Assembly (NCBI GenBank): GCA_943787485.1
Contig: CALSMP010000001.1
Location: forward strand, 186,001 to 250,000
DNA from: an uncultured Luminiphilus sp.
Lineage (GTDB): Bacteria; Pseudomonadota; Gammaproteobacteria; Pseudomonadales; Halieaceae
Length of the DNA: 64,000 bases
Direction of reading: 5' to 3'
Positions within the stretch are counted from its first letter, which is position 1. Each line of letters begins with the position of its first letter. The notes below the pieces were generated by a model, which worked only from the letters and a program-made list of their open reading frames with translations, did no database searches and had not been told where the DNA came from. Positions 1 through 8,763 of the stretch are shown piece after piece. Both the position numbers and the translations under genes were made by a program.

Positions 1-189
1 CGAGGCGCCTTGCAAGGGGTGGATTGAGAATCTCACCCACTCCCTAAGATCGCGCTTAAACGCCTCAAGCTCGAAGGCGTGCAGGGCGCTGGTTCGCGCA
101 CCCGTGTCCACTTTGGCCTTAATCCAGGTGATACCCAACTCTGGAAGCGAGACCCACTCTCGCCAGCCCAATGTCAGCTCAGTGTTCAT
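1..189 (-). CDS. RimB-like retropepsin-fold protease, 5' end only (partial)
   Basis: An ATG reading leftward from 189 stays open to the window edge, giving the first 63 residues. Residues 9-13 (WREWV), 15-20 (LPELGI) and 23-38 carry the hallmark of the PF05618 family, often labelled ATP-dependent zinc protease: an aspartyl-protease-like V-D-T-G-A core at residues 27-31 followed by R-T-S-A-L-H-A. Members are often encoded beside the glutamate ligase RimK and the Pseudomonas member RimB trims RimK-added glutamates from ribosomal protein S6; that role is an inference here because the neighbouring gene lies outside the window. The gene is divergent from glyA. Family assignment is firm, exact role is not. 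Confidence 0.75.
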   Translation of the reverse strand, partial: MNTELTLGWREWVSLPELGITWIKAKVDTGARTSALHAFELEAFKRDLREWVRFSIHPLQGAS

Positions 190-427
190 TCCGGAATCTC
201 ATGGTTAGCAGGGTCCTAGCGCTATCTCGCGTGATCGCCATCAACACACCCGATTTGCCTCAATGCCGCGAGTATAGACCAGAAAAGGACGTGATCTCTC
301 AAGCTACGCCCGGTACTAACCGCGCCGGTAACATTGCGATAGAATACCGACTTTATACAGGCGGCCATGAGCCTAGGGCTCCTCGGCTACCGCTCCACGA
401 CTTATTTCTTAAATTGGGAAACTCGCT
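190..427. other. Divergent intergenic region before glyA
   Basis: This 238-base spacer separates the leftward RimB-like gene from glyA and must hold both promoters. I find no convincing paired -35/-10 hexamers; TATAGA and TATACA hexamers occur but lack a well-spaced partner. An open frame crossing it (171-431) has no homology I recognise, overlaps the divergent gene and is judged spurious. Confidence 0.4.
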
Positions 428-1726
428 ATGAACCAAGCCGCCAACTTACCGTCGGATTATTTGAACCCCGAGGCGCAAACGATTGCCCATTTTGATGCTG
501 AACTGTGGTCGGCCATGAGTTCGGAGACGCAGCGCCAAGAAGAGCACATTGAGCTGATTGCGTCGGAGAATTATGCCAGCCCTCGGGTTCTGGAAGCGCA
601 AGGCTCCGTGCTGACCAACAAATACGCCGAGGGGTATCCGGGCAAGCGCTATTATGGCGGCTGTGAGTTTGTGGATATCGCCGAGCAGTTGGCGATTGAG
701 CGAGCCAAGCAATTGTTCGGTGCGGCTTATGCCAATGTTCAGCCCCACTCAGGATCCAGCGCTAATATCGCGGTCTATCACGCGTTATTGCAGCCCGGCG
801 ACACCGTGATGGGAATGAGTCTGGCCGATGGTGGCCATCTTACCCACGGCGCGTCCGTCAGCTTCTCTGGCAAGTTCTATAAAGCGGTCCAGTATGGCAT
901 TGATCACGATACAGGGTTGATTGACTACGATGCGCTAATGGCGATGGCGCTTGAGCATAAGCCGAAAATGATCATCGGTGGCTTTTCAGCTTACAGTCGG
1001 GTAATGGACTGGAGCAAATTCAGAGAGATAGCGGACGCTGTGGGTGCCTATTTACTGGTCGATATGGCGCACGTGGCGGGGCTGGTTGCGGCCGGAGTCT
1101 ATCCCTCGCCGATTTCGCATGCGGATGTTGTGACCTCCACGACCCATAAAACCCTGCGCGGTCCTCGAAGTGGCATCATCCTCGCGCGAGAAAACGAAGA
1201 CCTCCACAAAAAGCTGAACTCTGCGATTTTCCCGGGCGCGCAAGGTGGCCCCTTGATGCACGTGATTGCAGCCAAAGCGGTGGCCTTCAAAGAAGCGATG
1301 GAGCCGTCATTTGTCGCTTATCAGGAGCAGGTGGTCGCCAACGCACAGGTCATGGCCGCCACGTTTATGGAGCGCGGGCACCGTATTGTGTCGGGGGGGA
1401 CTGACAACCATTTGATGTTGCTCGACTTGATTGGCAAGGACTACACCGGCAAGGATGCGGATGCTGCGCTGGGCGAGGCGTATATCACGGTCAACAAAAA
1501 CTCGGTGCCAAACGATCCCCGCTCACCTTTCGTGACGTCGGGCTTGCGCTTGGGGACGCCGGCGATCACCACTCGGGGCTTTAAAGAAGCGGAGACTGCC
1601 GCTCTAACGCACTGGATCTGTGATGTGCTTGCATCCCTCGAAAACGGGGACAGCGAAACGGTCATTCCGGCGGTTCGCGAGCAGGTGCTGGCGGTGTGCC
1701 GGCGTTTGCCGGTATACCAACGCTAG
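428..1726 (+). CDS. glyA: Serine hydroxymethyltransferase
   Basis: Encodes a cytoplasmic PLP enzyme that interconverts serine plus tetrahydrofolate with glycine plus 5,10-methylene-tetrahydrofolate, the main one-carbon source. The 432 residues match the family length plus about a dozen extra N-terminal residues. Seen motifs: I-A-S-E-N-Y near residue 45, the [13 protein letters not shown] substrate segment near residue 65, and the PLP lysine in [10 protein letters not shown] at residue 241. The ATG at 428 is preceded by a weak GGGAAA. It leads a same-strand run into nrdR and the riboflavin genes, an arrangement common in gammaproteobacteria that links folate one-carbon units to nucleotide and flavin supply. 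Confidence 0.97.
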   Translation: MNQAANLPSDYLNPEAQTIAHFDAELWSAMSSETQRQEEHIELIASENYASPRVLEAQGSVLTNKYAEGYPGKRYYGGCEFVDIAEQLAIERAKQLFGAAYANVQPHSGSSANIAVYHALLQPGDTVMGMSLADGGHLTHGASVSFSGKFYKAVQYGIDHDTGLIDYDALMAMALEHKPKMIIGGFSAYSRVMDWSKFREIADAVGAYLLVDMAHVAGLVAAGVYPSPISHADVVTSTTHKTLRGPRSGIILARENEDLHKKLNSAIFPGAQGGPLMHVIAAKAVAFKEAMEPSFVAYQEQVVANAQVMAATFMERGHRIVSGGTDNHLMLLDLIGKDYTGKDADAALGEAYITVNKNSVPNDPRSPFVTSGLRLGTPAITTRGFKEAETAALTHWICDVLASLENGDSETVIPAVREQVLAVCRRLPVYQR

Positions 1727-1738
1727 CGGTTTTGACCC

Positions 1739-2206
1739 GTGCACTGCCCTTTTTGCTCACAGGATGAGACCAAAGTGATTGACTCGCGTCTCGTCGCTGA
1801 CGGCGGGCAAGTGCGTCGTCGTCGCGAGTGCCTCAGCTGTAAGGAGCGCTTCACCACCTATGAACTCGCCGAGCTGGTGATGCCGCGCATCATCAAACAA
1901 AACGGGAGTCGTGAGCCTTTTGATGAGGAAAAATTGCGAGGTGGTCTCCGCCGCGCTCTCGAGAAAAGGCCGGTATCTGTTGAGGCCATCGAGCAGCAAA
2001 TAACTCAAATCATGCACCGTCTTAGGGCCACGGGGGAGCGCGAACTCCCTTCACGTGAAGTGGGTGAAATGGTCATGGTGGCGCTGAAGGAGCTGGACCA
2101 GGTTGCTTTTGTGCGGTTTGCATCGGTGTATCGTAGTTTTCAGGATTTGTCAGAGTTCCGAGACGCGATAGAGCGGCTTGAGGCAGAGCCCACGGATAAG
2201 GGCTGA
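1739..2206 (+). CDS. nrdR: Transcriptional repressor NrdR (zinc ribbon plus ATP-cone)
   Basis: NrdR represses ribonucleotide reductase operons in response to ATP/dATP bound to its ATP-cone. The 155-residue protein starts at a GTG (1739), 12 bases after glyA, giving the canonical N-terminus M-H-C-P-F-C. Zinc-binding cysteines are C3, C6, C31 and C34; residues 26-29 (RRRR) are the conserved basic patch; the ATP-cone spans roughly residues 49-139. Its stop overlaps the ribD start as TGATG, so translation is probably coupled. I saw no recognisable NrdR boxes in the adjacent upstream sequence, which is expected since its targets are the nrd operons elsewhere. Confidence 0.97.
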   Translation: MHCPFCSQDETKVIDSRLVADGGQVRRRRECLSCKERFTTYELAELVMPRIIKQNGSREPFDEEKLRGGLRRALEKRPVSVEAIEQQITQIMHRLRATGERELPSREVGEMVMVALKELDQVAFVRFASVYRSFQDLSEFRDAIERLEAEPTDKG

Positions 2207-3387
2207 TGACCGTGCCCGATTTTAACGTTGGCAGCGATGGGTCGGCTGCATCCAAGGGGCGAGCCGTATTGGCAACCGGCGCTCAGATGCATATTGATTT
2301 TATGGCTCGAGCCCTTGAGATCTCGCGTCTGGGCCGCTACTGGACTTCTCCCAACCCCCATGTGGGTTGTGTCCTGGTGCGGGAGGGCGCGGTGATTGCT
2401 GAAGGCTTCACGCAACCTGCGGGGGGCAATCATGCGGAGGTGGAGGCTTTGGTGCGGGCGGGTGGACTCGCCCGGGGCGCAACCGCTTATGTCACGCTTG
2501 AGCCCTGCGCGCACACCGGTCAAACCGGCCCCTGTGTCGAGGCGCTGATTGGTGCGGGTGTTGCCGAGGTCATCATCGGGGTTGAGGATCCCAATCCGTT
2601 GGTGAACGGCGCGGGCATTCGCGCGCTCCGGAACGCAGGTATTTCTGTGATAACAGGGATCCATGCGACTGAAATCACGGCCGAGCTCCAAGGGTTTCTG
2701 CTTCGTATGTCCCGGGGTTGGGGCCGGGTTCGACTTAAACTTGCCAGCTCCCTCGACGGCCGAACCGCCATGGCCTCGGGTGAGAGCCAGTGGATCACAA
2801 GCCCCGAAGCTCGCGCTGATGTACAGCGTTTGAGAGCGGAGAGCTCGGCGATTTTAACCGGTATTGGAACTGTTTTAGCTGACGATTGCTCCCTCACGGT
2901 GCGGGCTGAAGAATTGGGTCTCGCGGGGGAAACACTTACTCGCGCCACTACCCGGGCACCCACCCGCGTCGTACTCGACACCAACGCTCGGCTTCCCAAC
3001 GCCGCACGCTGTCTTGACGAGCGCGCGCCGCTGTGGGTGATGACCGCCGAAGGCAACAGCGTGCCAGCACCCGCCAGAGTTATACCCATAGCTCGCACCG
3101 CCGAAGGATTGCTCGATTTACACGCCGTCATGCGGCGTCTGGGCAAAGAGGGCATGAATGAAGTTCTGGTGGAATGTGGCCCAACCCTGGCCGGAGCCTT
3201 ACTGCGCGCCTCCCTCATTGATGAGTTGGTGATCTATCAAGCGCCCCTGCTATTGGGTAAATCGGCCCGACCTTTGGTAGATCTAGCGTTTGATACCTTA
3301 CTTGAGGGCGTCCGATTGGCTTATCGGGATATACGTCAGATTGGCCCTGACCTGCGTATGATGGCCAGCCTCGAAGTGAAGGACTAG
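2206..3387 (+). CDS. ribD: Bifunctional riboflavin deaminase/reductase RibD
   Basis: Catalyses the second and third steps of riboflavin synthesis: deamination of the diaminopyrimidine, then NADPH reduction of the sugar. The N-terminal cytidine-deaminase-like domain shows zinc ligands H76 (in N-H-A-E-V-E), C101 and C110 (P-C-A-H-T-G-Q-T-G-P-C). The C-terminal reductase starts near residue 175 (R-L-K-L-A-S-S-L-D-G-R-T-A). At 393 residues it is about 27 longer than usual; an internal ATG at 2287 would give a typical N-terminus (M-H-I-D-F-M-A-R-A-L). The TGATG overlap with nrdR favours 2206, family length favours 2287, so the start is undecided. Confidence 0.95.
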   Translation: MTVPDFNVGSDGSAASKGRAVLATGAQMHIDFMARALEISRLGRYWTSPNPHVGCVLVREGAVIAEGFTQPAGGNHAEVEALVRAGGLARGATAYVTLEPCAHTGQTGPCVEALIGAGVAEVIIGVEDPNPLVNGAGIRALRNAGISVITGIHATEITAELQGFLLRMSRGWGRVRLKLASSLDGRTAMASGESQWITSPEARADVQRLRAESSAILTGIGTVLADDCSLTVRAEELGLAGETLTRATTRAPTRVVLDTNARLPNAARCLDERAPLWVMTAEGNSVPAPARVIPIARTAEGLLDLHAVMRRLGKEGMNEVLVECGPTLAGALLRASLIDELVIYQAPLLLGKSARPLVDLAFDTLLEGVRLAYRDIRQIGPDLRMMASLEVKD

Positions 3388-3390
3388 GTT

Positions 3391-4047
3391 GTGTTTACGG
3401 GAATTATTCAAGCGGTGGGCAGCATCGCCACCATGGAGCCGAGCGGCGGAGACCTGCGGCTTCGCATTAAAACGGGCGCGCTGCCCCTTCACGATGTGCA
3501 GCTTGGGGATAGTATTGCCACGAGTGGCGTATGTCTCACGGTGACCTCGCTCCCAGGCGATGGCTACTGGGCGGACGTGTCTCTCGAATCGCTGAAACTA
3601 ACAACCCTGGGTGATCGCGCGCCGGGGGACCGGGTGAATCTTGAAAAGTCACTGACACCCAGCGCCAGTATGGGCGGACACATCGTGAGCGGCCATGTAG
3701 ACGGTGTCGGTACAGTCAAAGCGGTGGGTCGCGAGGGACGCTCCTGGCGCTATGTGATAACAGCCCCCATTGAGCTAGCTAAATATATTGCGCACAAGGG
3801 CAGCATCACGGTCGATGGCACAAGTTTGACGGTGAACTCGGTCAGCGGGGCAGATTTTGATCTCAATATTATTCCGCAGACCTACGAGGAGACCACTTTT
3901 TCCGATTATCAGGTGGGGAGCCGAGTCAATCTCGAGGTTGATGTTATCGCCAGGTATTTGGAGCGCTTGCTTCAAGGGGATCAAGCCAGTGTTGGTGCGG
4001 GTCTGACGTTGGAAAGTTTGCGGGCGGCAGGGTACGTTGATGAGTGA
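3391..4047 (+). CDS. ribE: Riboflavin synthase alpha subunit
   Basis: Trimeric enzyme that dismutates two 6,7-dimethyl-8-ribityllumazine molecules to riboflavin. The GTG start at 3391 gives the invariant N-terminus M-F-T-G-I-I. Two lumazine-binding repeats are visible, roughly residues 1-95 and 98-195, the second beginning at G-H-I-V-S-G-H-V-D-G-V-G. Length 218 is normal. It follows ribD by 3 bases and its end overlaps the start of the ribBA-like gene, so the riboflavin genes form a tight operon with ribH and nusB. The gene is called ribC or ribE depending on the organism; ribE is used here. Confidence 0.96.
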   Translation: MFTGIIQAVGSIATMEPSGGDLRLRIKTGALPLHDVQLGDSIATSGVCLTVTSLPGDGYWADVSLESLKLTTLGDRAPGDRVNLEKSLTPSASMGGHIVSGHVDGVGTVKAVGREGRSWRYVITAPIELAKYIAHKGSITVDGTSLTVNSVSGADFDLNIIPQTYEETTFSDYQVGSRVNLEVDVIARYLERLLQGDQASVGAGLTLESLRAAGYVDE

Positions 4048-5158
4048 AGGCTGGACCTATCAAGATCCTGACACGCTGATCAGTGAACTCCGTCACGGTC
4101 GAATGGTTCTGCTGTTACTCGATAACAGCGGTGGCACCGAAACCGGGATCGTCGCCATGGCGGCCGAGCTTTGTGAGGCGCAGCACATCACCTTCATGGC
4201 GCGACAGGCGAGAGGTCTTGTTTGTTTGGGGCTCACGCGATCCCGCTGCGATTTTCTCAATTTACCCATGATGGTGGAGGGAAAAAATGACTCAGCGCCC
4301 TTTACGCTATCCATTGAGGCTGCCGAGGGTATTGAGACCGGCATTTCAGCCGCTGATCGCGCCCGCACTGTCCGTGTTGCGGTTGCCCCTGAGACGGTAG
4401 CCGCGGACTTGGTGCAGCCGGGGCATATTTTCCCGATAGCGGCGGCTGACGGCGGGCTGCTCACCCGCGCAGATCGAGCGGAGGCAACCACCGATCTCGC
4501 GCGACTAGCGGGATTATTTCCTGCTGCGGTCTTCACCGATGTTCTCGACGACCAAGGCAATATGGCTGAAGGGGCTGCACTCTCTATTTTTGCGGAGCGT
4601 CATCAACTGCCCGTTGGGCGCCTCTCTGATCTGGTTAATTATCGACTCGCCAATGAGCGCACGGTGGAACGCGTGCGCTCGGGTGTGGTCTCGACACCTC
4701 ATGGTGGGTTGCATTTGCATGCCTATCGCGACCTTCACTCTGGCGGGTTGCACTTGGCATTGACTCACGGAGAACTCGATGCTGCAAAGCCTACCCGGGT
4801 GCGGGTGCACGTTACCTCGATTTTGCGCGATTTGGTCGGAACCACCCTCGAGGACCGGGTCAGCTGGCGTTTTGAACACAGCCTTGCGGAGATCGCGGCC
4901 TGCGAGCGCGGCGCATTGGTGCTTATTGACCGCCCTGAGTCGGCGGAGGATGTTTTGGCTGGCATCGATCGCTTGTTGGGGCGGCCTCCCGCAGAAACGC
5001 CGGGCCAAACCAGCGGATATGCTTCGATTGGCCTTGGAGCACAAATATTGAATGATTTGGGCGTGGGTAAAATAGAACTGTTGGGCGCGCCGCTGAAGTA
5101 CAATGCGCTCGCAGGATTTGGCTTGGAAGTGGTGGATTTCATCGCCGCAAGCGACTAA
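4040..5158 (+). CDS. RibBA-like protein with degenerate active sites in both domains
   Basis: Overall a fusion of a DHBP-synthase (RibB) domain (about residues 8-200) and a GTP cyclohydrolase II-like (RibA) domain (about 205-372), in the place ribBA occupies in other operons. Family features kept: G-L-V-C, L-P-M-M-V-E, S-A-A-D-R, P-G-H-I-F-P (H129), E-A-T-T-D-L. Key residues lost: the acidic metal-binding signature D-R-E-N-E-G-D is replaced by N-S-G-G-T-E-T-G-I (about 29-37), and the second metal-binding histidine (G-G-H-T-E-A in E. coli RibB) is R146 in A-D-R-A-E-A. The C-terminal half lacks the three zinc cysteines and the Q-E-G-R-G-I-G-L loop of true RibA. ATG at 4040 overlaps ribE; a TTG lies one codon upstream. 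RibBX proteins with a non-catalytic RibA half are described in Proteobacteria; loss in both halves suggests a regulator or scaffold, with functional ribB and ribA elsewhere (inference). Confidence 0.85.
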   Translation: MSEGWTYQDPDTLISELRHGRMVLLLLDNSGGTETGIVAMAAELCEAQHITFMARQARGLVCLGLTRSRCDFLNLPMMVEGKNDSAPFTLSIEAAEGIETGISAADRARTVRVAVAPETVAADLVQPGHIFPIAAADGGLLTRADRAEATTDLARLAGLFPAAVFTDVLDDQGNMAEGAALSIFAERHQLPVGRLSDLVNYRLANERTVERVRSGVVSTPHGGLHLHAYRDLHSGGLHLALTHGELDAAKPTRVRVHVTSILRDLVGTTLEDRVSWRFEHSLAEIAACERGALVLIDRPESAEDVLAGIDRLLGRPPAETPGQTSGYASIGLGAQILNDLGVGKIELLGAPLKYNALAGFGLEVVDFIAASD

Positions 5159-5182
5159 TTTCCATCGGAACAGGAGATCACC

Positions 5183-5668
5183 ATGAGCATCGAGGGAATT
5201 AAAACTACCGAGGGAGCGCTGAGCGCCAACAAAGGACGTTATGTGTTGGTCGTAGCGCGCTGGAACAGCTTCGTCGTCGAGCACTTACTGGCAGGCGCCG
5301 TGGACACCTTGAAGCGCCACGGCATTGGTGACGATCAGCTGCACATTGTCCGGGTACCCGGTGCCTTCGAGATACCCTTGGTTTGCAAACAAGTCGCGTC
5401 TCAAAAAGACTGTGATGCAGTTATTGCACTGGGTGCGGTAATCCGTGGCGGTACTCCTCACTTTGAGCACGTTGCTGGCGAATGCACCAAAGGAATTGCG
5501 CAAGTGCAAATGGAAACAGGTAAACCCATCGCTTTTGGTGTACTCACGGTCGACTCGATTGAGCAGGCTATTGAGCGCTCTGGCACCAAAGCAGGTAACA
5601 AGGGTGCGGAAGCCGCACTCAGTGCCTTGGAGATGGTCAACCTGACGGCAGCACTCAACGGCAAATGA
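5183..5668 (+). CDS. ribH: 6,7-dimethyl-8-ribityllumazine synthase
   Basis: Condenses the pyrimidinedione with 3,4-dihydroxy-2-butanone 4-phosphate to lumazine; typically assembles as pentamers or icosahedral shells in the cytoplasm. The 161-residue protein has the family landmarks V-V-A-R-W-N near residue 23, V-P-G-A-F-E-I-P near 57, [12 protein letters not shown] near 82 (phosphate binding and catalytic His) and G-V-L-T-V-D-S near 113. A clear ribosome binding site (CAGGAG, 5169-5174) precedes the ATG, and the end overlaps nusB by four bases (ATGA). Start and function are secure. Confidence 0.97.
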   Translation: MSIEGIKTTEGALSANKGRYVLVVARWNSFVVEHLLAGAVDTLKRHGIGDDQLHIVRVPGAFEIPLVCKQVASQKDCDAVIALGAVIRGGTPHFEHVAGECTKGIAQVQMETGKPIAFGVLTVDSIEQAIERSGTKAGNKGAEAALSALEMVNLTAALNGK

Positions 5669-6111
5669 GTGAAGTCAACGCGCTCGCCGCAAAGCGTCGG
5701 CGCGCGCGCCATTTTGCGTTGCAGGGGTTGTATCAGTGGTCTATGACAGGTGCAGCGCTTGCCGAGATAGAGGCGGAGTTTCGCATCGACAATGACTTTA
5801 CTCACGTTGATGGTGACTACTACCGCGACCTCTTAAGTGGCGTCGTAGCCCATGCCGGTGCCCTCGACGATGTGATGCGAGGCAAACTCGACCGCAGTAT
5901 CGAAGAACTTGATCCGGTAGAGCACAGCTTGTTGCGAATGGGGGTTTACGAATTGCGAGATCGTATTGATGTCCCCTATAAGGTCGTGCTGAATGAAGCT
6001 GTCGCGCTGGCTAAAAAGTTTGGTGCGACAGAAAGCTTTCGCTATGTGAATGGCGTATTGGACAAGGTGGCCCACGAACTCCGAAAGCTTGAGATCAACG
6101 CTGAGGTCTAA
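5665..6111 (+). CDS. nusB: Transcription antitermination factor NusB
   Basis: Small helical RNA-binding protein that pairs with NusE (ribosomal protein S10) on boxA of rRNA transcripts to prevent termination. The 148 residues show K-R-R-R-A-R near the N-terminus, [20 protein letters not shown] near residue 88 and the C-terminal F-V/Y-N-G-V-L-D-K motif (Y-V-N-G-V-L-D). It overlaps ribH by ATGA, the common ribH-nusB pairing. The 81 bases after it before thiL contain a short inverted repeat (AGCCC TA AGGGCT, about 6160-6172) with no T-run, so read-through into thiL is likely. Confidence 0.97.
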   Translation: MSEVNALAAKRRRARHFALQGLYQWSMTGAALAEIEAEFRIDNDFTHVDGDYYRDLLSGVVAHAGALDDVMRGKLDRSIEELDPVEHSLLRMGVYELRDRIDVPYKVVLNEAVALAKKFGATESFRYVNGVLDKVAHELRKLEINAEV

Positions 6112-6192
6112 CCAGTGGAGGGCGCCAAAAATTCCCGCTGCGCCATCGAAAGCGTTAAGCCCTAAGGGCTCTCGACATTACTTGAGGTTCCT

Positions 6193-7140
6193 GTGAGCAT
6201 CGAAGCAGAGATCATCTACCGTTACTTTTCAGCGTTTGGTGCCGGTGAGGCAGTCACGTTGGGAGTGGGCGATGATGCCGCCGTGCTGCGCCTTCCCCCG
6301 GAACACGAGCTTGTTGTGTCGACCGACACTCAGGTGGCAGGCCACCACTTTTTTCCCGACGCGTTTCCTGAGGATATCGCTTATCGCGCTGTCGCTACGG
6401 CGGCCAGTGATCTTGCAGCCATGGCGGCCAGTCCTCTGAGCATGACGTTGGCACTCACCCTGCCCGAGATCGATGATTTGTGGCTGCACAGTTTCTCGCA
6501 GGGTTTGGGGCACGCGTCCGCGACCCTGAAATTGCCGCTCGTTGGAGGTGATTTAACTAGAGGCCCCCTCACCCTATCGGTGACGGTGATGGGGACGGTT
6601 CCCAGTGGGCGTTGTGTGCGCCGCGATGGGGCAAGGGCGGGGGACTTGCTTGGTGTCACCGGTACTCTGGGCGATGCGGCCTGCGCCCTCGCATGGTTGG
6701 CAGGGGAATTACCTGACCGCCAGACCTTAAGTGAGCAGGACGAGTCTTTTTTGAACGCTCGCTTTTTTCAACCAACGCCGCGCTTTGAGTGGCAAGATTG
6801 GCTGCTTGAAAACGCCCACGCAGCGATGGATATCTCCGATGGATTGCTCCTAGATGCCCGCAGATTGGCCGAGGCCTCGGGTTTGGGTGTGCATATAAAT
6901 CCGGATCAGTTACCCCTCTCGCTAACGACCCGTCAGCGAGGTCTGAAAGAAGCCACTCGTTGGGCATTAACTGGTGGTGATGATTACGAGTTAGCCATAG
7001 CCTTCCCGCCGACGGTGGCTATCCCCTCAGGTATCACTGTGGTCGGCGAGTTCACCGATGCTCATGGGTTACACTGCCCGGGATATGAAGCAGAGATCAT
7101 CGGCTTCGATCATTTTGCCGCCAGAGAACCGCACGAATAA
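6193..7140 (+). CDS. thiL: Thiamine-monophosphate kinase
   Basis: Phosphorylates thiamine monophosphate to the active cofactor thiamine pyrophosphate using ATP. The 315-residue protein belongs to the PurM/ThiL fold: G-V-G-D-D-A-A-V near residue 20, S-T-D-T-Q-V near 43, the V-G-G-D-L-T-R-G segment near 117, and M-D-I-S-D-G-L-L-L-D near 213. The start is a GTG at 6193 preceded by TTGAGG. It sits in the widespread ribH-nusB-thiL-pgpA order, one base before pgpA. Confidence 0.96.
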   Translation: MSIEAEIIYRYFSAFGAGEAVTLGVGDDAAVLRLPPEHELVVSTDTQVAGHHFFPDAFPEDIAYRAVATAASDLAAMAASPLSMTLALTLPEIDDLWLHSFSQGLGHASATLKLPLVGGDLTRGPLTLSVTVMGTVPSGRCVRRDGARAGDLLGVTGTLGDAACALAWLAGELPDRQTLSEQDESFLNARFFQPTPRFEWQDWLLENAHAAMDISDGLLLDARRLAEASGLGVHINPDQLPLSLTTRQRGLKEATRWALTGGDDYELAIAFPPTVAIPSGITVVGEFTDAHGLHCPGYEAEIIGFDHFAAREPHE

Positions 7141-7141
7141 C

Positions 7142-7657
7142 ATGGTGACACATCAGTTGACAGCGCAAACGACACGGCTCGCTCTGATTCTCGCCAGTTG
7201 GTTTGGTTCGGGTTACGCGCCCAAGGCGCCTGGGACTATAGGCTCGCTGGCGGCACTCCCGCTGGTGTTGCCATTACTGTATGGCTGCCCGCCCGTCGCG
7301 GTGCTGTCGATTGGGCTGGCCTTGTTGATAGCGGGGGCTTGGGCCGCGGGTATTGCGGGTGCCGCCTGGGGTCAAGTCGATCATGGAGCTATCGTCATTG
7401 ATGAGGTGGTGGGCATGCTTGTCGCCGCCGCTATCCCTTTTTACCTGCTGAATCAGTGGATCGGCCCCGGTGCTCTCACCGCTGTGTCTTTTTTAGCATT
7501 CAGAGTTTTTGATATTGCCAAGCCTTGGCCGATCAGTTTATTGGATCGGCGACTCAAGAACGGGTGGGGTGTGATGGTTGATGATGTGGCCGCCGGGATG
7601 TTGGCGGGCACGGTGACGGCTTCCGTACTCGCCGCCGCCATTGCGGTGACTTTGTAA
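7142..7657 (+). CDS. pgpA: Phosphatidylglycerophosphatase A
   Basis: Inner-membrane phosphatase producing phosphatidylglycerol from its phosphate precursor. The 171-residue protein shows the family N-terminus with G-S-G-Y-A-P-K-A-P-G-T-I-G-S, then transmembrane stretches, the acidic V-I-D-E-V-V-G-M motif and F-R-V-F-D-I-A-K-P-W-P, and a C-terminal D-D-V-A-A-G-M. An in-frame ATG further upstream (7058) would place 28 residues inside thiL without family similarity, so the ATG at 7142, directly after the thiL stop, is chosen. It ends 11 bases from the convergent ispA. Confidence 0.96.
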   Translation: MVTHQLTAQTTRLALILASWFGSGYAPKAPGTIGSLAALPLVLPLLYGCPPVAVLSIGLALLIAGAWAAGIAGAAWGQVDHGAIVIDEVVGMLVAAAIPFYLLNQWIGPGALTAVSFLAFRVFDIAKPWPISLLDRRLKNGWGVMVDDVAAGMLAGTVTASVLAAAIAVTL

Positions 7658-7668
7658 CCTACGACGCG

Positions 7669-8511
7669 CTAGTACTGACGTTTCACCATCGTATTAGCGG
7701 TGCTTCTCAGTGCCGCAGCGGCTTCGCCAAAGTAATCGAGGCAGGTGAGCGCTTCCTGAAGTAAACGTTCTGCCTCCTGGGTCGCCCCCTCGAGTCCCAA
7801 ACAGCTGACGTAGGTCGACTTTTCGGCGACTTGGTCTTTCCCCGCTGTTTTGCCGAGGGCAGCGGTAGTTTGGGTGACATCGAGAACGTCATCAGCCACT
7901 TGGAAGCCCAGTCCGATTAAGTCGGCAAATTTGGCAAGGGTTTGGTTGGCTTCTTCAGTGGCCTCGGCGCAGCGGGCGCCCGCCAAAATCGCTGCCTTAA
8001 TGAGCGCGCCGGTTTTTTGCGCATGGATTTGCTGCAGGGACGCCACACTCAGCGTCGCGTGCTCCGCAGCCATATCGAGAGCCTGTCCGCCGACCATTCC
8101 GCCGAAGCCTACGCCAGCGCTGATGAGCGCCACAATATCAATGCGCGCCTCGGCTGAGAGTCTGACTTCGTTTGCAATCAGCCTAAAGGCGGCCGCCTGA
8201 AGGCCATCACCCACCAGAATGGCAGTGGCTTCATCGTAGACGACATGCACTGTGGGTTTACCCCGCCTCATCTCGTCATTGTCCATTGCCGGCAGATCAT
8301 CGTGGACCAACGAGTAGGCGTGCAGCCACTCGATCGCTGTGGCAATGGTGCGGGCGGCGGGTATCACCTTACCGGCAATGAGTTCACAGCTTTCTAGCGT
8401 CAGGCGTGATCGCAGCTGTTTGCCGGGATTTGCTAATACGTACTGGACGGCCTCAGCAAGACGAGGATCGGCGCACGCCACCACAGAGGCATCAACGGCA
8501 TCGGCACTCAT
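7669..8511 (-). CDS. ispA: Farnesyl diphosphate synthase (short-chain polyprenyl synthase)
   Basis: Condenses isopentenyl diphosphate with dimethylallyl and geranyl diphosphate to farnesyl diphosphate for quinone, undecaprenol and carotenoid lines. The first aspartate-rich motif is D71-D-L-P-A-M-D77, the second D207-D-V-L-D211; G-G-Q-A-L-D and the K-T-G-A-L segment lie between. Length 280 is slightly short but complete. It overlaps xseB by ATGA and is followed upstream on the same strand by dxs, the common xseB-ispA-dxs cluster that joins the start of the MEP pathway with prenyl elongation. Confidence 0.96.
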   Translation of the reverse strand: MSADAVDASVVACADPRLAEAVQYVLANPGKQLRSRLTLESCELIAGKVIPAARTIATAIEWLHAYSLVHDDLPAMDNDEMRRGKPTVHVVYDEATAILVGDGLQAAAFRLIANEVRLSAEARIDIVALISAGVGFGGMVGGQALDMAAEHATLSVASLQQIHAQKTGALIKAAILAGARCAEATEEANQTLAKFADLIGLGFQVADDVLDVTQTTAALGKTAGKDQVAEKSTYVSCLGLEGATQEAERLLQEALTCLDYFGEAAAALRSTANTMVKRQY

Positions 8512-8726
8512 GAATCGATCGGTCGGATCTCATCATTAGCGCCGATCATTGCCACTCGTTGCTCGGCGGCCTCAAGGGCCTGGGTTGCAGCACCGACAAG
8601 GGACATACCACGCTCGTAGAGCACCAGCGAATCCTCAAGAGACACTTCTGGATCCTCCAGCTTTTCGATCACCGCTGCGAGCTCATCCATCTGCTGTTTT
8701 AGTGTCGGGGATTTCGCCTTACTCAC
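8508..8726 (-). CDS. xseB: Exodeoxyribonuclease VII small subunit
   Basis: Small helical subunit of exonuclease VII, which degrades single-stranded DNA together with XseA (not in this window). The 72 residues contain the family core L-E-D-P-E-V-S-L-E-D-S-L-V-L-Y-E-R-G, followed by a helical A-E-Q-R-V tail. It overlaps ispA by four bases and lies 37 bases after dxs, the usual xseB-ispA-dxs order. Confidence 0.95.
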   Translation of the reverse strand: MSKAKSPTLKQQMDELAAVIEKLEDPEVSLEDSLVLYERGMSLVGAATQALEAAEQRVAMIGANDEIRPIDS

Positions 8727-8763
8727 AGGTCTCTCCGGCTATCTCGGTCGATCAACGGGTGGG

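Noticed and set aside
171..431. 86-residue plus-strand frame before glyA
   Set aside because: Overlaps the RimB-like start region and glyA start, lacks any family feature and covers the region that must hold promoters.
4514..5284. 256-residue minus-strand frame opposite the ribBA-like gene and other long antisense frames (2520-3218, 2140-2691, 21635-22186)
   Set aside because: Shadows of high-GC coding sequence on the opposite strand; each is fully covered by a gene with clear domains or signal peptide.
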